Positions 45,190 to 45,350 of a stretch of DNA of 45,350 nucleotides are shown piece after piece. The stretch's first letter is position 1. Each line of letters begins with the position of its first letter. The translations under genes were made by a program, and so were the position numbers. The notes beneath the pieces are model-generated. The model searched no databases. It was not told where the DNA came from and saw only the letters and a list, made by a program, of their open reading frames with translations. The DNA is from Candidatus Ancillula kalotermitis (GTDB taxonomy: Bacteria; Actinomycetota; Actinomycetes; Actinomycetales; Bifidobacteriaceae), in contig JAISRT010000013.1 in NCBI GenBank assembly GCA_031273495.1, forward strand, positions 1 through 45,350. Direction: 5' to 3'.

Positions 45190-45350
45190 TGCGTAGTCCT
45201 TTCATAATCAACTCATTCGAAACTTTTGACTCTCTTGCTCTAGTTTCTTCATCAAGCTGAAGCCAAGCTGGGTGATTTTTATTTTCAAGTTTTTCCCAAA
45301 TTGCACGCAACCTCTTTCCATCAGATCCGTGAAGTCTTGTAATCTGTTCA
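45176..45350 (-). CDS. Partial gene upstream of the AbiEii-like nucleotidyltransferase
   Basis: An open frame entering from the right edge (about 57 codons, no start visible) and ending at TGA 45176-45178. It contains R-L-H-G-S-D-G-K-R-L-R-A-I-W-E-K-L and ends in E-S-N. It overlaps the nucleotidyltransferase ATG by 14 bp, typical for a coupled two-gene system. No family is recognised from this fragment; by position it could be the antidote or regulator. Confidence 0.55.
   Translation of the reverse strand, partial: EQITRLHGSDGKRLRAIWEKLENKNHPAWLQLDEETRARESKVSNELIMKGLRNESN

Overview
The window reads as chromosomal DNA of an Actinomycetota bacterium with moderate G+C content. I infer this from gene order (dapB, ybeY, corC-type CBS protein, era; long-form hpf next to secA), a GluBCD-type amino-acid importer, abundant leaderless genes and the sequence character of SecA, PgsA and DapB. 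A reduced-genome relative of Bifidobacteriales or Actinomycetales is plausible, but I cannot place it more precisely. Catabolic genes (tpiA, pyk, pta, an NADH-oxidase-like flavoprotein) suit a fermenter; ispF and a divergent dxs point to the MEP isoprenoid route.

Layout. 1-720: dispersed hairpin repeats, tRNA-Cys(GCA) and a 30-nt copy of the tRNA 3' end. 722-9394: a compact plus-strand run (Gfo/Idh oxidoreductase, yciO, dapB, ybeY, corC, era, hpf, secA), with a 33-bp triplication at the era stop. 9394-12230: an AT-rich island holding a membrane protein split by a 13-C homopolymer (probable phase variation) and a two-gene cassette ending in a DUF6036-type nucleotidyltransferase. 12.2-17.2 kb: acyltransferase, MATE exporter, PF06541 membrane protein, tpiA, pgsA. 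17.2-21.7 kb: minus-strand dxs-pyrC-nox with overlapping genes. 21.9-24.5 kb: amino-acid ABC importer whose binding protein is fused to a permease. 24.5-27.5 kb: large glycine-rich exported protein. 27.6-32.0 kb: ABC ATPase, pyk, pta and an unknown membrane protein. 32.1-35.6 kb: minus-strand ispF, a YfhO-like membrane protein and a GT2 glycosyltransferase. 36.0-41.5 kb: oligopeptide ABC importer operon, then mutM. 42.4-45.35 kb: an AT-rich plasmid-like module (ParA, RHH protein, 38-codon ORF, palindromic operators) and a frameshifted AbiEii-like nucleotidyltransferase with a partner gene running off the edge.

Two genome-wide habits stand out. First, almost every transcription unit starts from one extended -10 motif, TGTGCTAYACTAGTGA, often 6-8 nt before the start codon, so the mRNAs are predicted leaderless. 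In three of these genes (tpiA, ispF, GT2) the codon at that place is ATT or ATA, and it restores canonical residue numbering (TIM Lys12; IspF Asp8/His10/His42). Second, intergenic regions are filled with REP-like imperfect hairpins (CCTYGGG-ACAAG-CCCAAGG and CCTTGGC-TTTAT-GCCGAGG) flanked by GGATCC and GGATGACA, which resemble proteobacterial palindromic repeats more than anything I know from actinobacteria.
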